A model generated the notes under the pieces. It saw only the letters and a program-made list of their open reading frames with translations. It did not search any database and was not told where the DNA came from. This document shows, in pieces, positions 1 through 11,779 of a DNA stretch of 64,000 bases. The stretch is from Adiantum capillus-veneris (Eukaryota > Streptophyta > Polypodiopsida > Polypodiales > Pteridaceae). The position numbers and the translations under genes were made by a program. The stretch spans positions 53,019,253 through 53,083,252 of the forward strand of contig CM043959.1 of the NCBI GenBank assembly GCA_014529385.2. The letters run 5' to 3'. Each line of letters begins with the position of its first letter. Within the stretch, counting starts at the first letter, position 1.

Positions 1-275
1 ATCGGCTATATCTGCTAGCCCAGTTTCTACCTCCTCAGAATATTTTCCTATACCATAGTTATGGTCATCATCTACGAGGATATTTTAACTGTACTCATCA
101 CACTCGGGAGTATGGGGTAGCCTTGGCGACCCGTATCGTGCCTTTGGCTGAGAGGCCAAATACTTGCTTCTACTGTGATAGTTGTTTGTGTGATCATGTA
201 ATGAGCGGCATAATAGAGATGTAGATGCAAGGCTCCTGAAATAACCATCAGCTAAGCTTTTTTGTCCAGTGACAG

Positions 276-316
<41 letters not shown>

Positions 317-1430
317 TTAAGCAAAAATTAATACAAAAATTCGTCAAAAAATATCCAAAAAACACTCTTTTTTTTATAAAAAAAAATCTCCACACATAGG
401 GGATTAGTGCAACCAAATAAAATCACAACAATCACTTCAATTCAATTGCCAAGTAACATTATCAATATAATCTAAACTAGGCAATTAAATCGGTAAAGTT
501 AGCGGCAAAATTAGGCCAAATTTGACGCATTTGGAGTGTGTAAATCCCTGTTTTGAGCTCAAAAAGGAAGCAATTAACCATTTTATACACCAAACATGCA
601 ATCAAAAATAGAATTAATCATGCACATTAAGCACTTTCTAGGTACACATGCACAATAATAATTGGCAATTTTTTTCAATCTTTAGGTGCACACACAAAAG
701 GGTTAATCTTGTCAAAATTGCAATGTAATTTCACAAATCTCTAGTTGGGCATGACCACAACACAAATCAATCATCACTATTGAAAAATCGTTAAGTACAC
801 ATGGATTTTTAGGTGCACAAACAAGGGCAAAATAGTGCACACACAACACCTAAAATTAGGCATGCACACACTCAATTAGAATGCACACACACTTGATTTT
901 AGTACACACACACACTTGCTATTGACCATTCAATCATGCAATCAGATCAATTAGACACACAATTAGCAACGCACATTCACCAATTAGCAATTGAAACTTG
1001 TCAATTTCATACGCCACCAAATCTGGAAAATTTCAGCATTACGACGGCATGAAAATGAACAATCCAAAAAATTTCATTGCATCGACATGGCATTGAAATT
1101 GCATCATCTTGGAATCTCTACACATGTTTAGATTCTAGGGAGGTTAAGAATACCACCTTGATTACCTTTCCAATGAAGATCAATTGTTGACGATTAAAAG
1201 CTCCAATCCTTAATAGCAAATTAGTGTGTAAGTTAACAAAAATTAGTGAAATTAGCAAGTAACACCATTTTAATTAATTTGGGAAAATCCCATTTCTCAA
1301 ATTCTAAACGTTTATGCTAGAATTATGTATTTAATGATTTCTAGGCTCTAGTTGCCTTTAATTTAGATAAATTGTCATGATTGTATGAGTCTATTTTAAT
1401 TTCTCTACTATAAAATTTAAGAATAATCCT
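1..1430. other. AT-rich sequence with no gene recognised
   Basis: No coding frame, RNA gene or TE domain could be recognised. The stretch is AT-rich with many ACAC-rich words, especially about 830-920, and one (GT)n tract. The short minus-strand frame across the (GT)n tract encodes mostly TH dipeptides and is a repeat artefact. Confidence 0.5.
281..313. repeat. (GT)n microsatellite
   Basis: Uninterrupted GT dinucleotide run of about 33 bp. Confidence 0.95.
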
Positions 1431-3130
1431 CCAATATAGTTTTTTGAAAGAGGATTTGTATGACATCAATGCTTTTCAAACTTCAACAAATGCTTCTAGA
1501 AGTAGCTTCTCAAAAAAATGAGGTGTCAAAAAAACCAATTGATATGATTGTTAAGCAGCATATAGATTGATTACAGCAATTAAAAAAGATAATATGTAAA
1601 GGAAAATACTATTAAACACTCTTGTCATAAATTTGGTGACCTTAATCCATGTATAACAAAATACTTGGTCATGGTTATGTAGCATGCTATCAAGTTTTAA
1701 ATACATGATAATTTAAACAACATTCAAACTAATATTTCACACTTAAAAAGTCAAAACAATAATATAGAGTATCCTATGGCTATAAGACCATGAGATGCCA
1801 TCTATTGCACCTATGGCCTTAAGGCCATATAGTGCTCTTTGTAGATATAGCTATGACTTTAAGATAATCCAAAATATGTCTCATTATGACCTCAAGGCCA
1901 TAGGGTTAGGATTGTTAGCTGGTCTCAACGTATAAAGATATCCAGTGCTTCAAAGCCATATGGGACTTTATTTATGTGCCACCCTATATCCCTAAGGCTG
2001 TAGGTTGTCTTAGGGCCACAAGATGCTGTTTATGCCAATAAGAAACCCCTCTATGCTCTATGTTGGCACTCTATGTCCCCAGGCGCACAAGGTGCGCCTC
2101 GTATGCTAGTTAGAAACCCTTTATTCTATATGTTGTCACCATATGGCCTTAGACCATAGGGTGCCCTCTGTGCTAGTAAGAAATCCTCTATACTCAACCA
2201 TATGGGACTTTGTTCATGTGCCACCCTATATCCCTAAGGCTGTAGGTTGTCTTAGGGCCACAAGATGTTGTTTATGCCAATAAGAAACCCCTCTATGCTC
2301 TATGTTGGCACTCTATGTCCCCAGGCACACAAGGTGCGCCTCGTATACTAGTTAGAAACCCTTTATTCTATATGTTGTTACCATATGGCCTTAGACCATA
2401 GGGTGCCCTCTGTGCTAGTAAGAAATCCTCTATACTCTATGTTTGTACCCTATGGACCTAGGGCCACAAGGTATCCTCTATGCTAGTAAGAAATCCTCTA
2501 CGTTCAATATTGAGACCATGTGGCCCCAAGGCCATAGGATATCCTCTATGGTAGTGAGAAAAACCCGCTATGCTCTATATTCACAAACAATTAAAAAATC
2601 TAAATAATAATACAGTGTATCATGTGGCCTTAAGACCATAAGATGTCATCTATTGTACCTATAATTCCATTTGGTATTTATTTAACTATACAAAGTTAAA
2701 TGAGGCACTTACTTAGATAAACTATCATAATTCTAATTTTGAATTTGTTTCTTAACATAAAACTACAATATAAAAACTCTTAATATAAGTTTGTGCCAAA
2801 GAATCTATGTTAAGATGAAGATTTTTTACATCAAGTACATGCTTTAAAACTTCATTCAAAGGTTTTAGAGATGGTGTCTCAAAAAAAGGAGGTGTTTAAA
2901 AACACCATTTGATGTGAATCATATACATTGATTATGTCAAAATAGTATAAAGTATAGACACAAAGATTACCACCAACAACTTGACAGTTTCATAAAAATG
3001 ATGGTCTTCATCGCATGTACAACAAAGTACTAACTAGAAAGAGTATGATATCTCCAAGATTGAGGGTGTTCAAAAAACACCGTTTTGTAACACTACCAAA
3101 TGTCAAGAACATACTGATTGTTTGCATCAC
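1430..3130 (+). repeat. Satellite block A with flanking degenerate duplications
   Basis: From about 1780 to 2660 the sequence consists of degenerate copies of a unit of about 68 bp. Its consensus runs: CTCTATGTTGGCACC, an inverted repeat with arms CCCTATGGCC and GGCCATAGGG, then CTCTATGCTAGTAAGAAAC. The block is bracketed by related AT-rich segments (about 1430-1570, 2780-2940 and 3050-3125) sharing words such as CTTCTCAAAAAAA and GGTGTxxAAAAA. These look like an older duplicated module. No coding content is supported. Confidence 0.75.
1956..2439 (+). repeat. Recent 242-bp tandem duplication within satellite block A
   Basis: The segment starting CCATATGGGACTTT at 1956 recurs almost unchanged at 2198, including GTAGGTTGTCTTAGGGCCAC and the following units, so three to four 68-bp-type units have been copied together. 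The copies differ at only a few positions, so this duplication is younger than the surrounding array. Confidence 0.85.
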
Positions 3131-3362
3131 TTAATAAAGACAACTACTAAGAAGAAAAAGTTAACAATACCATAGAAGCATCAAACAATGAAACCAAAGA
3201 ACTTCAAGGAGAGAACTCTCCTCACAATAGGATGCACTTCATTAAAAAAATAGTTTAAGGATTTTTCAAGCTATCCCACAACTTTCCATCAAGTTTAAAA
3301 TTTGCAAAGTACACAATGCCAAATACTTGGTAGATGCTATTTAGAATACTTAACTAGTACAC

Positions 3363-4145
3363 TTAAGGTGGCCTCCTTCTCCAGAGATTTTGAGTCCTTT
3401 GAGACATATAACATTGCAATACAAAGTGAGTCTCAGGATCAAGATGGAACATTACAAAATTTCTTATGGTATAGTCTCTCTTGTCTTTAGCATACAACCA
3501 TCCACATAACCATGGAACAATTTCATCTTCTAAAAAACTTTGAAGCAATTGAGTAGGTTGGTTCCAAAAATTTGGAAGAATCACATAAGTTCCTTGCATA
3601 TTCCACATCACTTAGTATGGACCATCATCAAATATTATTGTGTTGCCCCCATCTAAATAATCAAATAGCTTCCATATGGTCGAAAATATTTTTGTGATAG
3701 TCTCTTTTGTAACCAATCATGAAATTTGAATTTTGGCAGTACCTATATCCATAATCATCTTGAATTTGTGACTTTGTGTAGGAAAATAGGTCTTGGTTAT
3801 GAGCCGAGCTTTTTGTAAACGATGGCAGCTCCAAATCAAAACCTCAAAGAACTCAAAGAAAAATCTTAAGAAATACTCTGCATCTGGACGCACCGCATAC
3901 ACCTCATTGTTATCTTCTACAATGCACATGTACTTGGTCCAGGTTGGCCTTGAGTGAAGCTCAAATGTTGCAAGAAGCACACCCTCTAAATCCAAGATAA
4001 GCGTTTTTTTCTCTTGTTTGAAAGATACTGGTAGATAATGAAACCATTGCTCTTGGTTTGAATGAGATATTTGATGTAATATGAAAGGGATCTCCTCTAT
4101 TTTGTGATACTCTAATAGAAAAACATTTTCTCTTAGAAGCCCTGA
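3363..4145 (-). pseudogene. FCP1/NIF-type HAD phosphatase-like relic, copy A
   Basis: The minus-strand frame contains KKTLILDLEGVLL, which matches HAD motif I of the FCP1/NLI-interacting-factor CTD-phosphatase family (hydrophobics then DxDxT/V). Here the second Asp is Glu. About 40 residues later comes VYAVRPDAEYFLRFFFEFFE followed by VLIWSC, matching the family block after motif I (RPG..EFL...F..GIWSS). After a frameshift the strand reads FDDGPY, the motif IV equivalent, followed at once by a TAA stop, then LPNFWNQPTQ and a Trp-rich tail. The frame is open upstream of motif I to about 4145. Family members dephosphorylate protein Ser/Thr, classically the RNA polymerase II CTD. Stops, a frameshift and the Asp-to-Glu change make this a pseudogene or fragment. 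It lies between satellite blocks and close to a second copy. Confidence 0.65.
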
Positions 4146-5019
4146 AATGATTAAAAAAAAAGAAGTTAGTATAGAGATGTTAAGTGTGTTGAAGACCTTA
4201 GGAAATAGGGTGCCAATTTGTGGTTACACTTAGTAAGTCTTATGCAAGAAGACATGCCAAACTATGACCCTATGACCTTAGAGTCATAGGGTGTTGAGAC
4301 CATAAAGTGCAAATCCTTCAAGGTCATAGAGCAAGATTTGACCTTATGACCATGTAGATTGTCCTTGATGGTACAATGAACTCAAATTTCAAAGCAAACA
4401 ACTATAAAACCTTTTTAAAAAAAGAGCATTTGGCACACGAAACTCAAAACTTATTTATAGTATTGAAAGACAAATTAAAAAACTATTAATCATTTATATC
4501 TTCATATATCTTGAAACCCTAAGCACTCTAACAAAGTCTTTGAGTACATAAAGATCTTTGTAAATGACAAAATGTTACAAAACAATGCTCCATCATTTTT
4601 TGATATAGGGCTATCTGAGATGATATTGAATTTCTAGATGCTATGTATAATTCTTGGCTTCATGTACTTTGATCATAGGATCCTTGTATCCCAATTTTTG
4701 GGCAAGCATAATTTCTTCTGTACATTTCAAGGCTAGTAACAATTTGATATTCTTTAAGACCCTTTTTTTTCTCGATCACGTGGTGAAAGTTTCTTGTCTT
4801 GACTTCGAGTGGACATTCCACTAGTGCTAGATGTTGCAAATTTCTCATCGTGAAGAGGACAAGAGACTTCTGGTAGCCTGCCCGTGGAGTAGGTTTTTCC
4901 TAGAAAAAATAGATTTCTCTCCTCCCACTCTGCAGCAACCTTGTGTATACGGTTATAAAGCTCATAACCTTGAACTATGGGTGCTTGTCCATATAAATGA
5001 GACCCTAAAATTGTGCGAA
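4146..5019. other. Segment between the two phosphatase-like relics
   Basis: No domain recognised. A minus-strand frame (4754-5098) is open for about 114 codons, with a Ser/Thr-rich, basic C-terminus. It overlaps the tail of copy B in another frame, so it may be a shadow or a degraded linker. A short pair of satellite-like ATGACC/GGTCAT words lies at 4260-4350. Confidence 0.35.
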
Positions 5020-5644
5020 TGTCATTAAACATGATTGAGAGCTTTGATATATGGTACCAGCTCCCCAAGGAGGATATTATCCTCATCATCATCAACATTA
5101 AATGATGGTGGAAAAATACAATTCAATGCAGGATTCACGCATTCTTTAATGGTTCATCATCTACGAGAAGCAATCTTCTTGCATCAAGCCCAAATTTTGA
5201 TGATGCAATAGCCAACGGTTTGAAAAGTGCTTCTACTCCTGGATTATCTAAGCGAGTGATCTTTGATTCTACGCATGGTTGACATTGGCTTTGCCCCCAT
5301 ATCATAAAGAATGGAAATTTTTCTTTAGCTTCCTTTTCTAAAATCTTGATGATGTCCACAACATGCATGTCATTAGCAACTAACCATATCCCTACATTGA
5401 AATTGCTAAGTAGAGCCTTTAAAAACTCAATGCATCCTGGATGAAGAACAATATGCTCATGTCCAAACTTTAAGCTCTTCATTTTCTTGGACTTTTGCCA
5501 GCATCTCCTCAAAAACAATCCACACAAGCTCACTATTATAGTCAACATTGGTTTGTTGATGGATGGAAGGTCAGGCTCACCATGCACTTCAATTTCCAAA
5601 TCATGGGGTGCTAAAATATTTGTGTTGGATTCTCCTTCTGGCAT
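5020..5644 (-). pseudogene. FCP1/NIF-type HAD phosphatase-like relic, copy B
   Basis: The minus-strand frame 5644-5135 has the FCP1-homology layout: LTIIVSLCGLFLRR at motif I, HPGCIEFLKALLSNFNVGIW, then FPFFMIWGQSQCQ (family: F.WDQS.C) and RLLLVDDEPLKNA at motif IV. After a one-base frame change at about 5135 it continues as VNPALNCIFPPSF and then a DDDED stretch with ILLGELVPYIKAL. That matches the C-terminal region of plant members of this family. At motif I the two catalytic Asp positions are Ser and Cys (SLCGL), so a phosphotransfer role is not expected even without the frameshift. The motif IV acidic pair is retained. Copy A lies downstream on the same strand. Confidence 0.7.
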
Positions 5645-5664
5645 TGCACATGTTCTGTAACTTG

Positions 5665-6170
5665 CATTGCCTTCTACTTAGATTACAGTGCCATGCAATC
5701 CAATTCCCAAATCTTGGGCTACTAGAATATTTTCATTGGATTATTCTTCTTGCCTTGCACATGTTCTGGAACTTTCACTGTCTTCTTCCATTGGATACTC
5801 TTTAAATTTATATCCAGTTGTTGAAGCGGTTGACCTTCAAAAACTTGTAGATTCTTGTCATCTTCTTCAGAAGCTCTTTGGTTGACATGGAGATTGATAG
5901 AATCTTTCTCAGTAGGGTCAATGGCATGAGCATCCTCTATACCAACGATTTCGAGTAAAACTTTGTTAGCCGCAATATCTTGTTGAAGGACTGCAAGTTT
6001 AAAGAACACCTAATTTTAGATTCCAAAGTATCGACATTTTGATGAATCTTTTTTGTCACACTCTTAGAAAAAACTAATCGCAAATAGCAGATTTACTAAC
6101 TGGCAACACATCTACAACAAATTTAATTTTATGCTCCTCATTGTCTAGAGATTCCTAATCTTTATCTAGC
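5665..6170 (-). pseudogene. Possible N-terminal extension of phosphatase-like copy B
   Basis: A 95-codon minus-strand frame (6009-5722) lies just upstream of copy B and is acidic and Gln-rich, with no domain recognised. At 5690-5800 the DNA is an imperfect repeat of 5560-5670, sharing the CTTGCACATGTTCTGGAAC-type word. The N-terminal region may therefore have grown by internal duplication. Assignment to copy B rests only on strand and proximity. Confidence 0.3.
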
Positions 6171-6299
6171 TACATTAGTTCTTTGTCCATGATGGTGGCG
6201 TCTAAAAGTATACTTGGAGAAACATTTATGCCTTTAAGCTCTAGAACACAAGTCGCATTTTCTATTTCGCTATCTTCTTGGATTGGATGATTTCCTTGA

Positions 6300-9200
6300 C
6301 TAAGTTTTTTATGGCCTTCAGGCCATAGGGTTCTCTTTGTAGATATCTGTATGACTTTAAGATAATCCAAAATATGTCTCTTTATGGCCTCAAAGCCATA
6401 GAGTTAGGCCATAGGGTTCTCTTGTAGATATCTCTATGACTTTAAGATAATCCAAAATATGTCTCTTTATGGCCTCAAAGCCATAGAGTTAGGATTATTA
6501 GCAGGTCTCACCATATAAATAAATCTATGGCTTCAAAGCCATATGGTACTTTATTTATGTGTCAACCTATGTCCCTAAGGCCATGGGTTGTCATAGGGCC
6601 ACAAGATGCCCTCTATGAGCACTAGTAAGAAACCATATATGCTTTATGTTGGCACTCTATGACCCAAGGGCCATAAGGTGTGCCTCTTATGCTAGTAAGA
6701 AACCCTTTAGTATGCTATAAGTTGTCACTCTATGGCCCTTGGGCCATAGGGTGCTCTTTGTGCTAGTAACAAATCCTCTATGCTCTATGTTTGCACCCTA
6801 TGGACCTAGGGCCACAAGATACCCTCTATGATAGTAATAAATCCCCTATGCTCTATGTTTGCACCCTATGGACCTAGGGCCACAAGGTACCCTATATGCT
6901 AGTAAGAAATACTATATGCTCAATATTGAAACCCTATGGCCCCAAGGCCATAGGATGTCCTCTATGGTAATAAGAAAAACCCTCTACTCTCTATGTTGGC
7001 ACCCTATGGAGACTTGAGGGCCACAAGGTACCCTTTATAATGCTACTAAGAAACCTTGTATGCTCTAAGTTGGGAGCACCAAATGGCCCCTAAGCCACAA
7101 GGTTCCCTCTATGCTAGAAAGAAAACCTCTATGCTCTACATTGGCAACCTACAGCCCTCGAGCCATAGGGTGCATCAAATGGCTCCTAGGCCACAATGTG
7201 CCCTCTATGCTAGAAAGAAAACCTATGCGCTCTACATTGGCACCCTATGGCCCCAAGGCCATAGGGTGCCCCCTATGCCTAGTAAGAAAACATTGAAACT
7301 CTATATTAGCATCTAAAGACCGTAGGACACAAAGTGCACTCTATGCTAGTAAAAAACCATCTAATCTCTATGTTGGTAACCTATGGCCCAAAGGCCATAG
7401 GGTGGCCAAGGAACCCTTTAGGAGAATTCCCTACAAATACCACCTTATGGCCCCATGGTGATTTAGTGGCCTAGGTGCCCTTCTTAAGACTCTTCTAATT
7501 TGGTATCATATGGCCCCATGGAAATAAGCTATCCTCTATGCTAGGAAAAAACCCTTTATGCTCTTTGTTGGAACCGTATGGCCCCAAGGCCATAGGGTGC
7601 TCTCTATGCTAGCAAGAAACCCTCCATGTTGCATGTTTGTACCCTATGGCACCAAGGACACAGGGTATCCTCCATGATAGTAAGAAACCTTCTATGCTCT
7701 ATGTTTGCACCCCATTTGACTATGTTGACACCCTATGGCCCTAGGGTCGTAGGGTAATCTCTATGCTAGTAAGAAACCCTATATGCTCTCTGTTGGCACT
7801 CTATGGTCCCAAGGGCCATGGGGTGGAGAATGTGACCTTTGAGAGTATTCCTTACCATTTTTTAAAAGACCACATTAGCCTAGGTACCACTCTATATTGG
7901 CACCCTATGAACTAGGGCCATAGGGTGCCCATTATCCCATAAAGATACCCTCTATGCTAGCAATAAGTCCTCTATTCTCTATGTTGTCACCCTATGGCCC
8001 TAGGGCTACAAGGTGACCTTCATCCTAGGAAGAGAACCTTTGTGCCCTACATTGGTACTCTTTGGCCCCAGGGTCATAGGGTGCCTTCTATGCTAGTAAG
8101 ATACATTATATGGTCTAGGTTTCCACTCTATTACGTAGGGCTAAAAGGTTTTCTCTACGAAGAAACCATGTATATTATATCTTGGCAGTGTATGGCCCTA
8201 GGGCTATAAGGTGTCCTCTATGCTACAAATTCTCTACTACATATACAAAAACCACTCTATGGCACTATGGTGTCCCAAGGGCAACAAGGTGCTAATAAAA
8301 ATCCCTCTACGCTCTATGTTGGCACCCTATGGTCCCAAGGCCATAGGGCAGCCTTTATGCTAGTAAAATTCTCTCTACTATGTTTACGTGTATACTTATA
8401 AGAAGCCATTATGCACTATGTTTGCATCTTATGACCCTAGATCCAAAAGATGTCCTCTATGGTAAAAGAGAAATTGTACATGGGCTATGCTGGCATCCTA
8501 TGGTCCTAGGGTCATAGGGTGTCCTCTATGCTAGCAAACCCTCTATGCCTCATGCTAGCACCCTATAATACAAGGGTCACAAGGTAGCCCTCCATGCTCT
8601 ATATAGGCACCCTATGACCCTATGGCCTAGGGCCATAGGGTCATTCTATGCTAGTAAGAACCTCAATATGCTTTATGTTGGCACCCTATGGCCCTAGGGC
8701 CAATATAAACCCCTAATGTTTCATGTTTGCACCCTATGATGCTAGTACCACAAGGTGTTGTCTATGCTAGGAAGAAACCTTGTGTGCTCTGTGTTCACAC
8801 CCTATGGCCCTAGGGTGCCCTATATGCTACTAAGAAACACCATATGCTCTATGTTGGAACCCTGTGGCCCTAGGGCCATAGGGTGCTATCATAAGAAACC
8901 ATCTATTGTCTATGTTGAGACCCTATGGCCCTAAGGCCATAGGGTGGCCAAGGTGTCCTTGAACAGAATTCCCTACTACATACATATAGAATATTGTATG
9001 GCCCCAAGACCATTGAGTGACCTAAGTGCCCCTTTAGAGACTCTATATTTGTACCCTATGGACATTGAGTGACTTATGTGCCTCTTCATAGACTCTATGT
9101 TAGAGCCCTATGGCACTGGGGTCATAGAGTGCTCTCTATGCTAGTGAGAGACCCTATATGATCTTTCTGGCACTCTTGGGGCCATAGGGTACCTTTCATG

Positions 9201-9410
9201 TTAGCAAGAAATTCTACAAGCTTTATGTTAGCACCCTATGGCCCTAGGGCCACAAGGTGCCCTCTATGCTTCTATGCTAAAAGGAAATCCTCCATGCTCT
9301 AAGTTGGCATATGACCCAAGGGCCAAAGGGTGTCTTCAATGCTAGTAAGAAACACTATATGCTCTAAGTTCTATCCTATGGCCCAAGGGACATAGGGTGG
9401 CCAAGGCATC
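6300..9410 (+). repeat. Satellite block B, about 3.1 kb of 68-bp hairpin-bearing units
   Basis: Dozens of degenerate copies of the same 68-bp unit as block A. The inverted-repeat arms (CCCTATGGCC/GGCCATAGGG) are the best conserved part. The 4-6 bp at the apex vary (CCAAGG, CTAG, CTTGGG), and so does the spacer CTCTATGCTAGTAAGAAACC. The 6308-6400 and 6408-6495 segments are a tandem duplicate that also resembles 1825-1905, so blocks A and B share a module. Open frames here, such as 7056-7316, repeat the same peptides unit after unit and are not genes. Confidence 0.85.
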
Positions 9411-10620
9411 CATGGTACATTCACAAATGGATTTTGATTACGATGTCATTAGAGCACATCGCATTATTTCTAGTACTAGTAATTTCAATAAAAAAACGTC
9501 AAGTTGTTTTAGTGATCTTAAATACTATTTATATAGGTGATATACTTTTTGACAAAATTTTCAAGGATGAATACATTAAAAGTTTTCATAATAAAATAGT
9601 CATGAAAAAATCCAAGTGTTAACTTTCCTATAAAATCTCAATGTATTTATGATCTTATTAAATTGTGTAAGTTCATACTTCCGTAAATATGCAATCCAGT
9701 ATACAAAATTGAATCATTATCATACATCATACAGTTGTTGCTTTGCCACACAATTGAAGGGGTCTTTGCCTTCAAATATCGACATAGCATTCAAACATTT
9801 AAATCAAATTTGGAAGTACTTTAATTCACAAATGCATTGATCTGTTGGTGGATGGAAGGTCGGGCTCATCATGCACTTTGATTTTCAAATCCTGGGGGGA
9901 AAAAATATTTATGTTTGATTCTCCTTCTAGCATTGCACATGCTCTGGAACTTTCATTGCCTTCTACTTCCAATTTACAAACTTAAACAATTTTCATACAT
10001 TATACAATCATTTGTTTGAAATAAACCTTGATACAATGTTCTAATTGCTACATGACAAGCTAAAAAATTGTACTAGTCCTAGCATCCCTCTATTGAAAAA
10101 GATTCACAATATGAATTCTAATTCTCTGCATCATCTAGAAGAAAAACAAAATCATAGTTTGGAACAAAATACTCGTTCTTTATATTTATGAATAAAATCT
10201 TGTTACAATTAAAGAACTAGATCTTCACATAATCCAAAGGACAAATGCTTCATAAACCATTTGCATTTTGATATTCGATGTTTACTATCTAAGTAAATAA
10301 TTGGCATTTACAACGAATGTTAAATATATGTTTAATCTAGTTAGTTGCAATACAAAGATAATTATTTCAAACACCTACACCATCAATTCACAATAGAAGA
10401 ACTTACACCCAACCAAAAATTATCATACATCAATTGTTCACACTCTCATTTTGGAAATCTGAGGACTAAATATTTTTTAATTTTTTCTAGATTATTTCAT
10501 TCTCAATAGAATATTAAACCTTAATCACAAGATAAGCAATATATGTCCCTAATGTATATGAACACAAGATAGTAAGGCCAAAGAAAAATGTTTTCTGAAA
10601 CACTTAAAGAGTCTTTAGAT
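9411..10620. other. AT-rich spacer between satellite blocks
   Basis: No gene recognised apart from the copied phosphatase-like fragment listed separately. Short plus-strand frames (9434-9622, 9649-9840) have no recognisable motif. Confidence 0.5.
9838..9975 (-). repeat. Copied fragment of phosphatase-like copy B
   Basis: The DNA here closely matches about 5540-5675: GTTGGTGGATGGAAGGTC, then CATGCACTT, then GATTCTCCTTCTxGCATTGC and ending in CATTGCCTTCTAC. It carries an A-run insertion that breaks the frame. It lacks the rest of the domain, so it is a non-functional copied fragment. Confidence 0.8.
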
Positions 10621-11200
10621 GACCTAGAATAACCAACCTATGGTCTAAAGGCCATAGGATGTCATGTGATATTCTATAAGATGTGTCCATAGAGAGCTAA
10701 GTGATTTGCATCCATGGGGTGGTTTAAGTACCCCTGTGGAGATTCTATGTCAGGATAACTTATGTTTCCTTCTAGAACAACCCAAATGCTTATATGCCCT
10801 TTTAGAGACTTTATGTAATCACCCTATATCCATAAGATTGTAGGGTAGCCCAAATGCTTTTGGGGATTCTATGTTGACACCCTATGGCCTTAAGGCTGTA
10901 GAGTAGCCCAAATGCTTATGTGCCCTTTTAAAGACTCTATGTAATCACCCTATATCTGTAAGATTGTAGGGTAAGCCAAATGCTTTTGGGGGATTCTATG
11001 TTGACACCCTATGGATCTAAGGCTATAGAGTCACCCAAATGCTTATGTGCCCTTTTAGAGACTTGATGCAATCACCCTATGTCCGTAACTTTGTAGGGTA
11101 TCCCATTTGCTCTTAGGGGATTCTATGGCCCTAGGGCCATAGGGTGCCATGTCTACAAAGAACTCTATGATCCTCAAGTCATAGGGTGTTCTTCCCAAAC
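10621..11200 (+). repeat. Satellite block C
   Basis: Repeats of CCCTATGGCC-type hairpin units, but with a different spacer (GATTCTATGT, CCCAAATGCTTATGTGCCC). The local period is longer and a 130-bp module recurs at about 10,795, 10,915 and 11,035. It is a subfamily of the repeat in blocks A and B. Confidence 0.7.
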
Positions 11201-11249
11201 CTCATATGATCACTTAACTTTAAAGTATTACATAATATATCTTATGACC

Positions 11250-11278
<29 letters not shown>
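11250..11278. repeat. (AT)n microsatellite
   Basis: AT dinucleotide run of about 29 bp. Confidence 0.95.
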
Positions 11279-11280
<2 letters not shown>

Positions 11281-11779
11281 GAATTCTATTTTCCACAACA
11301 TGTCCATATAATATCATACACTTAAGTCTAATTCATTTATTGTGAAAAAACTCAAACTCACAAGTTCACATTTTTTCAAAGAAAATAAATTGAGAAAAAT
11401 AACAAACCAAACATCAATGTTTTTAACATCATGTGCGGATTTGAGATGGGAAAAATAAAATAAAATGACAACAATAATAATATACATATCAGTAATGTAA
11501 TATCATGGGTAGCTAGCTTTACGTGTTTCCTATAGAATTTCTAGAATGGCCTCAGCACTTGCATCCAACGGTTCTTCAATTTCTTCTTCCTTTGAATCCT
11601 TGGCATTGACTTCTCTGTGGTATCCACACATGCCCACCTTCTAAGATCAAGGTCTTCTTTCACTATGGAATGGCAAAGAGATTCCAATTGCATCATTTGA
11701 TCACTAGTACATGCAACTGATATTACCTTTCTCTATTGGTGTAGTGCCTCTTTAGTCCCATAGCCTAATGAGAAGATGT

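Noticed and set aside
7056..8209. Open frames of 60-86 codons through satellite block B
   Set aside because: They repeat near-identical peptides in step with the DNA unit, with no independent coding signal.
1780..9410. Regularly repeated units with an internal palindrome, superficially like a CRISPR array
   Set aside because: Units are degenerate along their whole length, there are no unique spacers of fixed size, and the context is a plant nuclear genome. A satellite family is the better reading.
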